Position numbers and translations under genes: made by a program
Source: Ignavibacteria bacterium
Lineage (GTDB): Bacteria; Bacteroidota; Ignavibacteria; Tepidaquicellales; Tepidaquicellaceae
Direction of reading: 5' to 3'
NCBI GenBank assembly: GCA_016709315.1
Contig: JADJMZ010000003.1
Span: 558,001 to 622,000 of the forward strand
Length of the DNA stretch: 64,000 nt
Notes under the pieces: generated by a model
Told to the model about the DNA's origin: nothing
Database searches by the model: none
What the model saw: the letters and a program-made list of their open reading frames with translations, nothing else
In this document: piece after piece, positions 1 through 9,809 of the stretch
Layout of the letters: each line of letters opens with the position of its first letter
Position numbering within the stretch: the first letter of the stretch is position 1

Positions 1-1
1 A

Positions 2-2131
2 ATCCTGACAGATGACTGGGATAAATATTATAATGACAGGCAGAAGATGTCTCAGAAAGAAATAAACGAACAGATGAAAGATGCAAAAGAAACAGATAAT
101 GTTTCTCATTCGATTTACGGAACGATGGGCGGGTATCTCAAATTCAGCGAAGTTACTGCAAAGCTTGATTCAATGAGACTTGAATACCCTCAGTTTATTT
201 CTCAAAAATTTTCCATCGGAAATACATTTCAGGGACGCACTATGTGGGCTGTCAGAGTAACAAAGAATCCCGATGCACCAACTGGAAGACCTGAGGTTTT
301 TTATAATGCTTTGATACATGCCCGTGAACCCGAAAGCATGGAAACTCAAATGTATTATTTTTACTGGCTGTTTGAAAATTACGGAACAGACCCTCTTGCA
401 ACTTACATTTTAAATAACCGTGAAATTTACTGGATGCCGGTTTTTAATGCTGACGGTTATGTTTATAATGAAACTACAAATCCGTCAGGCGGCGGAATGT
501 GGAGATGCAACAGACATGGCAGCGGAAACTGCGGATGGGTTGATCTTAACAGAAACTTCGGCATTTATCAGTTCTGGAATTCTTCTAATGGCGGATCAAG
601 TTCTGATTCCTGCGCCGGCGGTCAAAGCACATTCAGAGGAAGATCGCCGTTCTCGGAAATTGAAACACAGAACTATATGAACTTTGTCAATTCAAGAAAT
701 TTCAATACGGTTTTTAACGCTCATACATTTGGAAATTATCTGCTTAAACCCTGGGACTGGATTGATCCTCAGCCGACTCCTGATGATAATAAATTTAATC
801 AGTTCCTCTCTGATATGCGAGAAACAAGTAACTACACTGCCGGCACAACTTCGCAAACATTAGGATATTTTGTCCGCGGAGGCGCTAATGACTGGTGTTA
901 TAATGACTCTGCAAATTCAGCTCATCATATTTTTGGAATAACACCTGAGACCGGTCCGAGTTTCTGGCCTGCTCAGAGTGAAATTATTCCGTTAGCTCAG
1001 AATATGCTTTATTCAAATAAATACATGTCGCTTATAGCTGGAGCTTATGTTAATCCTGTTTCAAAGACATTTAACGCTTCTACTTATAATGCAGGCGAGT
1101 CCGGAAATCTTAAAGTTGTATTCAGAAATAAAGGTTTGCTGAATGCTTCTAATGTTAAAATTATACTTACACCTGTCAGCGGTAATCTGACAATAACGAC
1201 TCAGCAATTTACTTATTCAGTTTTAAATTCATTCGCTGCCGACAGCAGTGTATTTAATTTTACAATAGGGAACAATGTGCCTGTGAATACTGCGCTTGCA
1301 GCCAGTCTGAAAATTGTAATGGATACTGCAGTTGTTTTCTCACAGTATGTTTATGTTCTTGTAGGACCTGGAAATGCTGCTGTCTCTGATAATGCTGAAG
1401 GTTCATTTACCAACTGGGTTACAAATCAAAGCTGGGGAATTACTTCAGCTCAGTCTAACTCTCCAACACATTCTTTTACAGACAGTCCGGGAGGCGAGTA
1501 TTTAAACAGCGCAAATAATTCCATGACTCTGGCAAATGCATTAAATTTAACTTCGTCAACAGTTGTTAAGCTTAATTTTTTTCATAAATATTCAACAGAA
1601 GAAAATTATGATTATTGTAATGTTGAAGTTTCAAAAGCGACTGATACATCATGGCAGAAAGTTAAATCTTATTCCGGAACTCTTGCAGGCTGGACATCAG
1701 AATCTTTTGACATTACTCAGTACGCTGCCGGAGCTTCTCAGATCAAGGTAAGATTCAGATTGTCAAGCGATGAAGGCGTCACAGACGACGGATGGTATGT
1801 AGATGATGTACAGATAATTACTTACAATGTTGGTCCGGTGGGAATTAAAACGGATGAACAACTTGCGGGATCATTTTCATTGCTGCAGAATTACCCGAAT
1901 CCCTTTAATCCTGTTACAGTTATAAGTTATAATTTAGCCGTTGCAGGTTTTGTTGAATTGAAAATTTATGATGTGCTGGGAAATGAAGTTAAAACTCTTG
2001 TAAAAGAAAAACAGAATGCCGGAAGTTACTCTGTTGATTTTAATGCCGGTGATCTGCCAAGCGGCGTTTATTTTTACAGAATAAATGCAGGTGAATACAG
2101 GGAAACTAAGACTATGATGCTTTTAAAGTAA
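2..2131 (+). CDS. M14 zinc carboxypeptidase with T9SS sorting domain (5' end outside window)
   Basis: This is a secreted metallocarboxypeptidase. The frame is open to the left edge, so the first ATG at 47 is internal and the signal peptide lies outside the window. Counting from that ATG, the zinc ligands are in HAREPES (His91, Glu94), followed by the substrate-binding DLNRNFG motif, a third ligand in NAHTFGNYLLKP and the catalytic Glu in GITPETGPSFW. The middle holds CARDB-like beta repeats and a jelly-roll segment near residues 450-590. The C-terminus is a typical T9SS type A tail (NYPNPFNPVTVISYN, then VYFYRINAG). Unlike the tails in the 21-43 kb island, this one is not written in 7-bp repeats. 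Family assignment is firm; substrate preference cannot be told from sequence. Confidence 0.93.
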   Translation: MLTDDWDKYYNDRQKMSQKEINEQMKDAKETDNVSHSIYGTMGGYLKFSEVTAKLDSMRLEYPQFISQKFSIGNTFQGRTMWAVRVTKNPDAPTGRPEVFYNALIHAREPESMETQMYYFYWLFENYGTDPLATYILNNREIYWMPVFNADGYVYNETTNPSGGGMWRCNRHGSGNCGWVDLNRNFGIYQFWNSSNGGSSSDSCAGGQSTFRGRSPFSEIETQNYMNFVNSRNFNTVFNAHTFGNYLLKPWDWIDPQPTPDDNKFNQFLSDMRETSNYTAGTTSQTLGYFVRGGANDWCYNDSANSAHHIFGITPETGPSFWPAQSEIIPLAQNMLYSNKYMSLIAGAYVNPVSKTFNASTYNAGESGNLKVVFRNKGLLNASNVKIILTPVSGNLTITTQQFTYSVLNSFAADSSVFNFTIGNNVPVNTALAASLKIVMDTAVVFSQYVYVLVGPGNAAVSDNAEGSFTNWVTNQSWGITSAQSNSPTHSFTDSPGGEYLNSANNSMTLANALNLTSSTVVKLNFFHKYSTEENYDYCNVEVSKATDTSWQKVKSYSGTLAGWTSESFDITQYAAGASQIKVRFRLSSDEGVTDDGWYVDDVQIITYNVGPVGIKTDEQLAGSFSLLQNYPNPFNPVTVISYNLAVAGFVELKIYDVLGNEVKTLVKEKQNAGSYSVDFNAGDLPSGVYFYRINAGEYRETKTMMLLK

Positions 2132-2176
2132 GGAGTATGTTCAATGTTCAATGTTAAATTGTAAATGTTAAATTAT

Positions 2177-2354
2177 TAACTGAAGTTACGCAAATGTCAG
2201 TTTTTCAGTTTAAGACCACCCCCCAACCCCCTCCTTGCCAAGGAGGGGGCAGGGGGAGGTCGATTTCTAAGCTTATTTTTAATAATATTTACTACTTTAC
2301 TGATTTACAAAAGTTAAAATCGAAAAATAATATTCTTTTGCGTAACTTGAGTTA
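2177..2354. repeat. MITE-like element with terminal inverted repeats and GC-rich hairpin
   Basis: A 178-bp noncoding element. Its ends are inverted repeats matching at 17 of 18 positions: TAACTGAAGTTACGCAAA at 2177-2194 and the complement of TAACTCAAGTTACGCAAA at 2337-2354. The centre (2214-2261) is a strong GC-rich imperfect palindrome starting GACCACCCCCC and ending GGGGGAGGTC. A related hairpin lies at 13500-13566. It contains no ORF. Short A/T-rich repeats (GTTCAAT words) lie between the preceding stop codon and the left end. Confidence 0.7.
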
Positions 2355-2382
2355 TTAATGTTCTATCTTTTATACTGAATTT

Positions 2383-3045
2383 TTATTTTATTTTTTTCTT
2401 GTGCTCATAATGTATAAATGGATTTGCAAATCCTATTACCATTCCGAATGAAATATCCAGAATATCCGGAGATTCATTTACAAAAGTATATCTCATCTTT
2501 ACACTGGGATACATGAGGAATTTATCATTCCGCATTGAATAACCGTAAGACAGTTCGGGAAAATATCCGTTATGTTCAAAATCAGTATAGTAACCTCCGC
2601 CGATTGTAAACACACTTGTTGAGACAGGATCGTCATCCGGATTTATTTTTTTCTTTAAAAATATATCATACTTTAATCCTGCTCTGATAATGTTTTTCAG
2701 ATGCTCTCTGTCTGAGTAAGTATATTCAACTGATGTTCTGTATTCTCCCAGTCTGCCGAATCCAAGCGAAACTTCTTTTGTCCATCCCCAGGCGGCTTTT
2801 CCGTCTTCAACAGATAATACAGGATTAATTAAATATGCCATAAATCCTAATACAAAACCTCCGTCCGGATCATCTGAGACAGATCCCGACGATACACTGA
2901 TTTCGTAATTCTCTTTTATTTTTAAAAAGCCCGGTTCATATTTGTATTGTATTGTATCTACTGAATTTGAAATTTCCGTTTGCGAAAAAACTAAATTATT
3001 TTGCAAAATGAGAAGTGCAATTAATGCAAACATTATCTTTTCCAT
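2383..3045 (-). CDS. Predicted outer-membrane beta-barrel protein, function unknown
   Basis: A 220-residue protein with an N-terminal signal peptide (hydrophobic FALIALLILQNNLVFS, cleavage probably after SFS/Q). The rest is alternating aromatic and polar strands typical of a small outer-membrane barrel (for example LKYDIFLKKK and FTIGGGYYTDF), ending in a short Lys-rich tail. It is the last of a minus-strand run with the genes ending at 3094 and 3521. I recognise no specific family. A TACTTTTC box just upstream could be its -7 promoter element. Confidence 0.7.
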   Translation of the reverse strand: MEKIMFALIALLILQNNLVFSQTEISNSVDTIQYKYEPGFLKIKENYEISVSSGSVSDDPDGGFVLGFMAYLINPVLSVEDGKAAWGWTKEVSLGFGRLGEYRTSVEYTYSDREHLKNIIRAGLKYDIFLKKKINPDDDPVSTSVFTIGGGYYTDFEHNGYFPELSYGYSMRNDKFLMYPSVKMRYTFVNESPDILDISFGMVIGFANPFIHYEHKKKIK

Positions 3046-3093
3046 TTTACCGTTTATTGTGATACTTTCATTAAACCCGAAAAGTATGTTTTA

Positions 3094-3519
3094 CTAATAT
3101 CTCTTTCCATGCCACTTTCCTTTGTAAACAGGATTCCGCAAAGAGTCAGAGAAATTTCCTGAAACATATGCTGCTCCCATCAGCTCTGTGAATGATCCTG
3201 TGAATCTGCCTCCTGCGGGACTGCCACAGTTATCAGCAAATCCACCTGTGATCAGACCGTCGTAAGCTACTTTTCCTATTACATAAAACTCAACCCCTGA
3301 TTCTGTCACTGTAAGTTTTCCGCAAAAATCTCCCGCGTCCTGTACAGTAATAACCGAGCGTCCGAATTCAGTTCCGTCTGTATTTGTGAATATTAATTTC
3401 CAGTTGCCGCTGTAAGGAACTATCTCATATACTGATGTATGTTCACAACCATTATTAATTGTTAAAGGCAGATAAATAATTAACGCAATCACAATAAGTA
3501 AATTTTTGATCCTTTTCAT
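3094..3519 (-). CDS. Small secreted or lipoprotein-like protein, function unknown
   Basis: About 141 residues. I place the start at MKRIKNLL (ATG 3517-3519) rather than 24 bases further upstream. A good AGGAGG ribosome site lies at 3527-3533 just before this ATG, and the longer form would overlap the upstream gene. The N-terminus is hydrophobic (LLIVIALIIYLPLTI) and is followed by NNGC, an imperfect lipobox. The body resembles a small beta-barrel or lipocalin-like fold (YSGNWKLIFTNTDG, YKGKWHGKRY), a pattern seen in proteins that compare signal gain and loss. It is translationally coupled to the gene ending at 3521: the stop of that gene lies within the ribosome-binding region of this one. 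Confidence 0.7.
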   Translation of the reverse strand: MKRIKNLLIVIALIIYLPLTINNGCEHTSVYEIVPYSGNWKLIFTNTDGTEFGRSVITVQDAGDFCGKLTVTESGVEFYVIGKVAYDGLITGGFADNCGSPAGGRFTGSFTELMGAAYVSGNFSDSLRNPVYKGKWHGKRY

Positions 3520-3520
3520 T

Positions 3521-4216
3521 TTATATTCCTCCTGTCCATCCAACAGATAAATTAATGCTTCTGTTTTTTATTTTAAGAAAATCTTTTAAAGCCGCCTCTT
3601 CCGTTATATTTGTAAGTCCGAGATCATATCTTACATCTATCAGAAATTCACCATAAACAAGACCTGCACCGAAAATGAGCCCTGCATCACTGCCTTTAAT
3701 ACTTTTTGAAATATCCTTTTCAATGGACATTTCTTCATAATCTGTACTGTAAGTTATGTATTCCTTTGCGCTTAGTTTAACAGACAGATATCCGCCTGCA
3801 TTTATGTATGCTTTGCTTTTTGATTTTTTCTCATTAAGCGGCAGATTAAACTGCGGAAAGAATGAAAACTGTATATAGTTTATGCTGTTTCTGTATGATC
3901 TCTCTATTGGCGTAAGATTATTTCCGGTGTATGTATTTACTTTTGTTATACCGCCTTTATTAATGTACTGTCCCTGAATCCTGATGCCGAAGTTTTTTGC
4001 AATATCATACATAGCGAAGACACCCATGCTGAAATTTGTCTTTGTGTCATTACTGTATGAAGTATCCATAAAGTTTTTTTCGTCGTCAAATTCGAAGGAA
4101 TTTGAATTTAAGTTTATACCTGAAAATATCCCGATACTTGCATTATCATTCTGAGTAAAAGCATCTGAACTGAAAAGAAACAGGAACAAAATCAGGAACA
4201 TTAAATAATTTTTCAT
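3521..4216 (-). CDS. Outer-membrane beta-barrel protein (OmpA/porin-like barrel family)
   Basis: A 231-residue protein with a signal peptide (LMFLILFLFLFSSDAFTQ) followed by a small barrel. The pattern SIGIFSGINLNSN, GVFAMYDIAKNFGIRIQGQY and VRYDLGLTNIT is that of the Bacteroidota outer-membrane beta-barrel family (OMP_b-brl_2 type), whose members are often annotated as PorT-like. The last strand ends NLSVGWTGGI, slightly atypical because outer-membrane barrels usually end in an aromatic residue. It overlaps the start region of the next gene and probably shares its transcript. Confidence 0.75.
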   Translation of the reverse strand: MKNYLMFLILFLFLFSSDAFTQNDNASIGIFSGINLNSNSFEFDDEKNFMDTSYSNDTKTNFSMGVFAMYDIAKNFGIRIQGQYINKGGITKVNTYTGNNLTPIERSYRNSINYIQFSFFPQFNLPLNEKKSKSKAYINAGGYLSVKLSAKEYITYSTDYEEMSIEKDISKSIKGSDAGLIFGAGLVYGEFLIDVRYDLGLTNITEEAALKDFLKIKNRSINLSVGWTGGI

Positions 4217-4360
4217 AACCTTCTGATTTTAATATTTTTTGTAAAATGTATAGCTGTTAATTATTGTATAAGTCCGGATATTTCTCTTCAACTCGTTTTT
4301 CTTGCTGCCAAAATTCCCATACGCGGAGCTTACTGAATCGCGAACATATCACAAAACTTT

Positions 4361-5449
4361 TTAAAAGATCCAGTTTACTCTTATCGTATAAACATGGAAA
4401 TTTTTCCAGTCATCCTTTGTCGTTATCTGTGATGGCTGTTTTAAATTTATGTAGTCAAATTTAACTTCCAGAGGCACCTGAGAATCAGACAACTGACGGA
4501 CAGGAACATTCACTCCGAATCCATAAGTGAATTCGCTTAGTTTATCTTTGCAGTTACTGCAATTATCCGTGATCTCCCGTGTATAATACCCTCCTCTTAA
4601 AGAAAGCATTTCAAGAAATGTAAATTCAAGTCCTGAGTGAAAACCTCCGTAGTACTTAGAATTTAAAAGATCCTCATACTCAGCTATTACAAGTACATTG
4701 TATGAATTCAGTTTCTTAATTATGCTCTTATCATTTACCGAAAGTGCATACGAAGCTCCTAATCTTAATATCACCGGCAGTTTGTCTCCCTGCGAAGCGT
4801 CAGGTCCGTATTCTGCGGAATTAAGATTCATCAGACTCGTGCCGATATTAAATTTATGATTCAATTTTTCCGACTGAATATTAAATAACTTTAAGACTCC
4901 GAGATCAATATAAAAAACATCACTGTTGTTTCTTTCATTTCCAACTGTTCCATCACTGCCATAACGTCCCTGTAGCAGATTCAGATTTACTCCTACCATT
5001 AAATCCTTTATTACTTCAGATGACAATGTCAGACGGTAATTGTTAACATGAGGTTCATACTTACCGGTTACATTTCCGAACTCATCTGTTACAATGACAT
5101 CATAACCGTAAGTAAAGTAATCCCTGCTGAAGCCGACAGTTCCGTATTTTTTTATCTTGTAAGAAGCGGAAAAGTAATTATACTTTGCTGTGTCAAGTAA
5201 ATAATACGGACCAGCAAAACTTCCGCTGAGATTCAGACCTTCAAGCGAAGCCATTCCTGCTGGGTTATAATAGTATGACAAAGCGTTACCGGGAACTGAT
5301 GCAAGGCTTCTTCCCATTGCTTCAGCTCTTGCGCTCGGCTGCCATCCGAAAAACAATTCCTGAAATGATCCGTTATAGGTCTGTGAAAATGAATTGCAGA
5401 ATATGCATGTGAATAAAATTATTGCGAATATTGTAAATGTCTTTTTCAA
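4361..5449 (-). CDS. PorV/PorQ-family outer-membrane protein
   Basis: A 362-residue protein with a signal peptide (FAIILFTCIFCNSFSQ). The first part carries the family signature ARAEAMGRSLASVPGN...YYNPAGMASLEG, found in PorV/PorQ and UPF0164-type FadL-like barrels. It ends in a membrane-strand-like VYTIRVNWIF with terminal Phe. In T9SS organisms PorV shuttles folded cargo from the translocon to the sortase/attachment complex. Many Ignavibacteria hold several paralogues, so a direct T9SS role here is inferred, not shown. The context of T9SS cargo genes on both sides fits. Confidence 0.8.
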   Translation of the reverse strand: MKKTFTIFAIILFTCIFCNSFSQTYNGSFQELFFGWQPSARAEAMGRSLASVPGNALSYYYNPAGMASLEGLNLSGSFAGPYYLLDTAKYNYFSASYKIKKYGTVGFSRDYFTYGYDVIVTDEFGNVTGKYEPHVNNYRLTLSSEVIKDLMVGVNLNLLQGRYGSDGTVGNERNNSDVFYIDLGVLKLFNIQSEKLNHKFNIGTSLMNLNSAEYGPDASQGDKLPVILRLGASYALSVNDKSIIKKLNSYNVLVIAEYEDLLNSKYYGGFHSGLEFTFLEMLSLRGGYYTREITDNCSNCKDKLSEFTYGFGVNVPVRQLSDSQVPLEVKFDYINLKQPSQITTKDDWKNFHVYTIRVNWIF

Positions 5450-5506
5450 AACAGATTCTCCTTTTGTTAAAATAGAACTTTATAAATTTAATTTAAAAAA
5501 ATCTTT

Positions 5507-6040
5507 TCATTTTTCTACAAACATCTTCTTAGTATCCGAGAAGTTTTCTGTATCCATTCTGTAAAAATAAACGCCTTCCTTCAATTTACTGCCGTCGAAT
5601 TCTGCCTGATATGTTCCAGGAACCTGCTGTCCATATACCAATGTTGAGATTTCTTTCCAGTGAATATCATATACTTTAAGTGAGACAAAACAAGTCATTG
5701 AACACTGATAAATTATAAATGTTTTATGGCTGAAAGGATTAGGATGGTTTTGATTTAAGCTGAAATGATCCGGCATTTCCACACACAATACTCTGATGCC
5801 TGATTTCAAAAACGGATCACTGCCGGAATGTCCGGGATTTGTGGTGCTGCCGGAATTGATTTTATTACTATACAAATTTCCGGAGTTGTCTGCTTCAAAT
5901 GAATTTAAATGCACAGGATAAATTTCATTTCCGGAATATCTTGCCGCCCTGTTCTCAGCAAAACAAGAAAAAGAATACTGACCTGTAAGAAAATATGTCA
6001 GAATTTCAGCAAACGATAATTTATTGACTGTCTTACTCAT
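5507..6040 (-). CDS. Short T9SS cargo protein with sorting domain
   Basis: 177 residues. The start at 6040 is supported by an AAGGGG ribosome site. The N-terminus (SFAEILTYFLTGQYSFSCFA) is only a weak signal peptide. About 80 residues of Ser/Asn-rich passenger precede a T9SS type A tail (SLNQNHPNPFSHKTFI, VSLKVYDIHWKEISTLV, VYFYRMDTENFSDTKKMFVEK). The tail is drifted: FNP has become FSH, and LLGKE is IHWKE. The gene may be a shrunken relic of a larger cargo gene. Promoter P1 lies about 100 bp upstream. Confidence 0.65.
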   Translation of the reverse strand: MSKTVNKLSFAEILTYFLTGQYSFSCFAENRAARYSGNEIYPVHLNSFEADNSGNLYSNKINSGSTTNPGHSGSDPFLKSGIRVLCVEMPDHFSLNQNHPNPFSHKTFIIYQCSMTCFVSLKVYDIHWKEISTLVYGQQVPGTYQAEFDGSKLKEGVYFYRMDTENFSDTKKMFVEK

Positions 6041-6142
6041 TTTGATTCCCCTTAAAGTTTAAAAAACTTTATTTTAAAATTTAAAATCTGACATCATTCA
6101 AAACCTGTCTCTCTCATTTAATCTTTATCATATCTTTCATTG

Positions 6143-6187
6143 TAAAAATAAACTAACTCATTTTTTGAATTGTCATGGAATTGTCAA
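6143..6187 (-). promoter_or_regulatory. Promoter P1: double GACAAT repeat plus TATTTTTA box
   Basis: Read on the minus strand: TTGACAATTCC, then ATGACAATTCA, 15 bases, then TATTTTTA at 6150-6143. The layout matches seven other sites in the window base for base in spacing. It serves the gene starting at 6040. The rest of the 6041-6447 gap is AT-rich with no other feature I can support. Confidence 0.75.
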
Positions 6188-6447
6188 AAATTTTTAAATA
6201 TTTATCAGACTTATGCTGAGTCTTTCATTTGATCAAAATTATGCTTTCCGGAATTTCAATTAACATGGATTTGTAAAAAAATATTCTGATTCTTAAAGTT
6301 AAACAGAAATTGCAATTGTGCAGAAAAAACTGATGTAAAATAAAAAACCACAATGTCTTAAAGATCAAAGTGAAATTCTTTGCAATTCATTCTTTGTATC
6401 TTTATGACTTTGCAGTCAGATTTTTGAAGCCGTTATATATATGATTA

Positions 6448-8273
6448 TTATTTCACAAGCATCATTCGCTTAACATCTTTGAAAGCACCTGCTTCAAGTT
6501 TATAAAAATATATTCCGCTCGTAAAATTACTCCCGTCAAACTCAACCCTATACATTCCCGGACTTAATTTTTCGTTGACTAATGTAGCTGCTTCCTTTCC
6601 AATTAAATCATATATCTTCAATGAGACAAATTCCCCCCCTGGATTAAAATTTTCCATCCCTTTTTTTTTTGCGGGGCAAATTCGATATCCCAAATTCCAA
6701 GTTCGTAACGGGATTGAACGGGTTTGGATAATTCTGATTAAGCATGAACTGTTTCGGCAAATTGTTTTCGGCAGCGGTTATGTTTGTAACACTCCCTCCT
6801 CATCGAATGATCCAGGCGTGTTGAAATGCTGTCTGCAACGGTTACATTGTGAACTGTGTCCGTCACATATCCGGGAGCTGTGAATATCACACTGTAATTT
6901 CCCGGAAGTATCATCCTGTGATAATCGCCGATTACGGAATCCGATTTTACAAATGCATTTGGAATATTCATTATGAAAATTTTTGCTTTTACAGGTTGTG
7001 TATCTGCAAAGTCTGTCACAATACCTCGGATACCTTTCAGTGACTGTTCCATATATGCAAGCAGAGATTCTTTGTTATTTGTCCATCGTTGTGGGAGTGT
7101 TGAACCCGGAGGACTCTTTACATCCCACAATTCTATCGTCGTCTCTCTTCCGCCATGCCAGAAATACATCCAGTCCTGCCGCCCTCCGAACATTGAATAC
7201 CACGCACAGCCGTTTGTTATTCCGTTTGTAAAACCTCCGCTCATCAGATCAGGATTGGTAAGAGAGTAAGCCAAAGAAGATGCAATGAACCAGGCATCAT
7301 CCGGACATATTGAATATTGTCCGCTTGCAGCGCCGTTGTCCCATGGATAATTAACCACCTGAGCGCCGCCATGAAAGTTTGCAGACATAGTAATGTTCCT
7401 TTTCGACGCAAATCTCATCATAACCTGTGTCTCCGGCTGTCTGCCTGTAAGAGTATTATTCGTATCTGAGATCCTGTCAGGAAAGTTTCTGTTAAGATCT
7501 TTGTTGTTTGCATTATTCCGCGTGGCAAAGTTGACAGTTGTATCTCCTCCAAGTCTGTATGTGCCGTCCGGATTTGAAAGCGGATTAATCCAGATTTCGA
7601 GTTCATTTACAAGCTTAGAAGCGCGAATTCCATCGGCGGTATTCTGACCGTATTGTGACAGAAGATGATCCGCAAGGCGCAGCATCAGGATATAACCGAC
7701 AAGTTCATCTCCGTGCATTGATGATGTGTAAAGAAACTCAGGCTCGTCTTCATTCTGAATGACATTGTCAGATATTTTCAGTGCGAGAATTAATCTGTTC
7801 TGAACGGAATATCCGATTGTATCAAGACGGCAAATGTTCGGGTAAGCTGAAGCAAACTGCCACATCATATTCCTGTATGCTGCATAAGTCGGATAAGAGT
7901 CCCATTCCATCGGACCGGATGAGTTCATTTCATGCTGATAGAGTGAACTCGGATGCGGAAGCTCTTCTATTTCAAGTCCAAACTTGTTAACCTGCATCCA
8001 TTGTTCTTCATTTACATATGCATAAGCAAATCCGTTCTTAACATTATCCAGAGAAATTATCCTTGTCAGAATATTCAGATCGACTCCCGGCTTTACAGGA
8101 AATCTGAAGTAATGCTCGGGAAACTTTGTCAGAGGTGAATCATACAGAGATTTTGCGGAGAGAATTTTGCTTTCTGTATTTGACCATTGGGATATTGTTG
8201 TAACGGGTTGAGATAAAATCATTGTGATCAGGATCACTCCTGCAACAGGTAAAGTGCTGATGAAGTTTTTCAT
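6448..8273 (-). CDS. M14 zinc carboxypeptidase with T9SS tail, interrupted by two frameshifts
   Basis: The main open frame (6738-8273, 511 residues) has a signal peptide, the M14 zinc motif HGDE (His187, Glu190), DLNRNFPD, a further His in NFHGGAQVVNYPWD and the catalytic Glu in ETTIELWDV. A carboxypeptidase regulatory-like beta domain follows (residues about 415-490). The frame then breaks near 6800. Another frame reads the expected linker and tail start (NNLPKQFMLNQNYPNPFNP), and after a second shift the frame 6448-6693 finishes the tail (SLKIYDLIGKEAATLV, GIYFYKLEAG). The second break lies in a stretch with runs of 10 T (6661-6670) and 7 C (6633-6639). Either the gene is newly decayed in its tail or the runs were misread. 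Promoter P2 lies upstream. Confidence 0.85.
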
Positions 8274-8438
8274 AGTTTCTAATATTTAAATTTAGAACTA
8301 TTATTTCTTACTGCAGAATATAATTGAATTAACGAGTGTGTCTGTTCAGGATAGATCCCGTTCCGCCGTAATGAATTTGTATACAAAATATGAATTGAAG
8401 AATACTCTTCCAATTCAATTTGCAGTCACTGATTCATT

Positions 8439-8483
8439 AAAAAATAAGTTATACTGTAATTTCGATTGTCACAGAATTGTCTG
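8439..8483 (-). promoter_or_regulatory. Promoter P2: double GACAAT repeat plus TATTTTTT box
   Basis: Minus strand: CAGACAATTCT, GTGACAATCGA, 15 bases, TATTTTTT (8446-8439). Spacing is identical to P1 and P3-P8. It drives the M14 gene starting at 8273 after a leader of about 165 bases. Confidence 0.72.
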
Positions 8484-8533
8484 CAATAATGAACAATGAT
8501 CATTTAAAAGAATCATTCTCTTCCTTTTAGAAT

Positions 8534-9586
8534 TCAAACCTGCGGAGAAATATATTTTCCGGTTCTGTATTTCAGCAGATCAATGATCTCAGATTTAGTT
8601 TTGTTTTTACCGGGATTCAGATCAACATAATATTTTGAAAGCACTCCGTAACTTTTTGTCATAAGAAGAATCCAGATCATAAAATAATCCAGCTTTCGAA
8701 AAACAACTGCATTCTCTTCTGCATAACGGCTGATATTCTCCTTAAAATTAACAGGAAGATTTGTCCAGTGCATTGTGGGATGAAGGTGATGACCAATGTG
8801 ATAACCATCATTGAAACAGGTCTTATTGTATGATGAATTGATACAGGTAATGCTGTTACGATAACAATTGTCTGGTGTCTGAAGGTCAATGAATGCATGC
8901 TGCGACCAGTTTCCTGTCATCATCATAAACCTTGTAAAGACAAGAGGGATAACAAACACCACCAGAGCAGCTTGCCAGTTCAGAAACATCAGTGCAGTCA
9001 CGAGGACATACCATAAGGACTCACCGGTAATGTAATTTCTGAGTAATTTCTTTCTTCCCTTTCTTTTCAGATAAGAAGAAAGTTCAGGCACTATAAAAAC
9101 AAAAAACTTTAAGAAGTATTTCATGAAATCTGTGAAACTATCACGCTTGTAATTCATTGTACTGCTAAGATCATCCGGGAGATTATTCTCAGGATGATGC
9201 ATGCCAAGATGATGTGCAAAGTAACTCTCAGGAGTTTCACCAAAGAACGGACCAATTATCCAGTGAACTAATTTATTCAGCAAGTTGTATTTCCTTTTGA
9301 AAAACAAACCATGCGATGTATTGTGCAGCATCAGAATATAAGGTCCCATAAGGAAAATGGAATTATATGCAAAGTAAATCAGAGCCATCCACCAGCTGAA
9401 CTCTTCCGCAACGAACATATAAATTGCCGCATGTATTGTAGTCAGGCAAATCACAATGCAAAGTCTGACAAAAGGGAGATCTCTTTTATCATTTATAAAT
9501 CGCAAAAAAAATCTCTGCAAAAAATTAATCTTCTGTCCTTCTTTAAAAACAGGATCAGTAATATTTAAGTCAAAGTCAGTTTTCAT
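8534..9586 (-). CDS. Membrane fatty-acid desaturase family protein
   Basis: 350 residues. The di-iron histidine boxes of the membrane desaturase/hydroxylase superfamily are complete: HNTSH (88-92), HHLGMHH (125-131), an isolated His230 in WSQHAFID, and HIGHH (263-267). At least four hydrophobic segments flank them (about 38-60, 64-88, 155-170 and 190-222). The enzyme should insert a double bond, or a hydroxyl, into a lipid chain at the inner membrane using O2 and reduced carrier. That O2 use contrasts with the anaerobic-type Hdr-Flox operon nearby. No ribosome site is obvious before the ATG, common in this phylum. A TACTTTTC box about 35 bases upstream is a candidate -7 element. Substrate and regiochemistry cannot be assigned. 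Confidence 0.85.
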   Translation of the reverse strand: MKTDFDLNITDPVFKEGQKINFLQRFFLRFINDKRDLPFVRLCIVICLTTIHAAIYMFVAEEFSWWMALIYFAYNSIFLMGPYILMLHNTSHGLFFKRKYNLLNKLVHWIIGPFFGETPESYFAHHLGMHHPENNLPDDLSSTMNYKRDSFTDFMKYFLKFFVFIVPELSSYLKRKGRKKLLRNYITGESLWYVLVTALMFLNWQAALVVFVIPLVFTRFMMMTGNWSQHAFIDLQTPDNCYRNSITCINSSYNKTCFNDGYHIGHHLHPTMHWTNLPVNFKENISRYAEENAVVFRKLDYFMIWILLMTKSYGVLSKYYVDLNPGKNKTKSEIIDLLKYRTGKYISPQV

Positions 9587-9809
9587 AATTGTGAAATTTG
9601 TGTTAAGAAAAGTACTTATTTTATATATCCAATTATTTGCAATAAATAAAGTTACAATTAGTTCGTGAATTGAATAAACATATTAGAGATAAATTAATTT
9701 ACAGCAGTCTGTGAAAGTACAGAAAATAATTGACAACAAACAGCGATACTTTTGTTTAAGCAATGTAATTTCTTGTTATTTAATCAACTGTGATGTATTC
9801 CTGATACAT

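Noticed and set aside
5507..6040. The 177-residue frame as a mere remnant
   Set aside because: It has a ribosome site, promoter P1 and a recognisable tail, so I kept it as a gene although it may be shortened.
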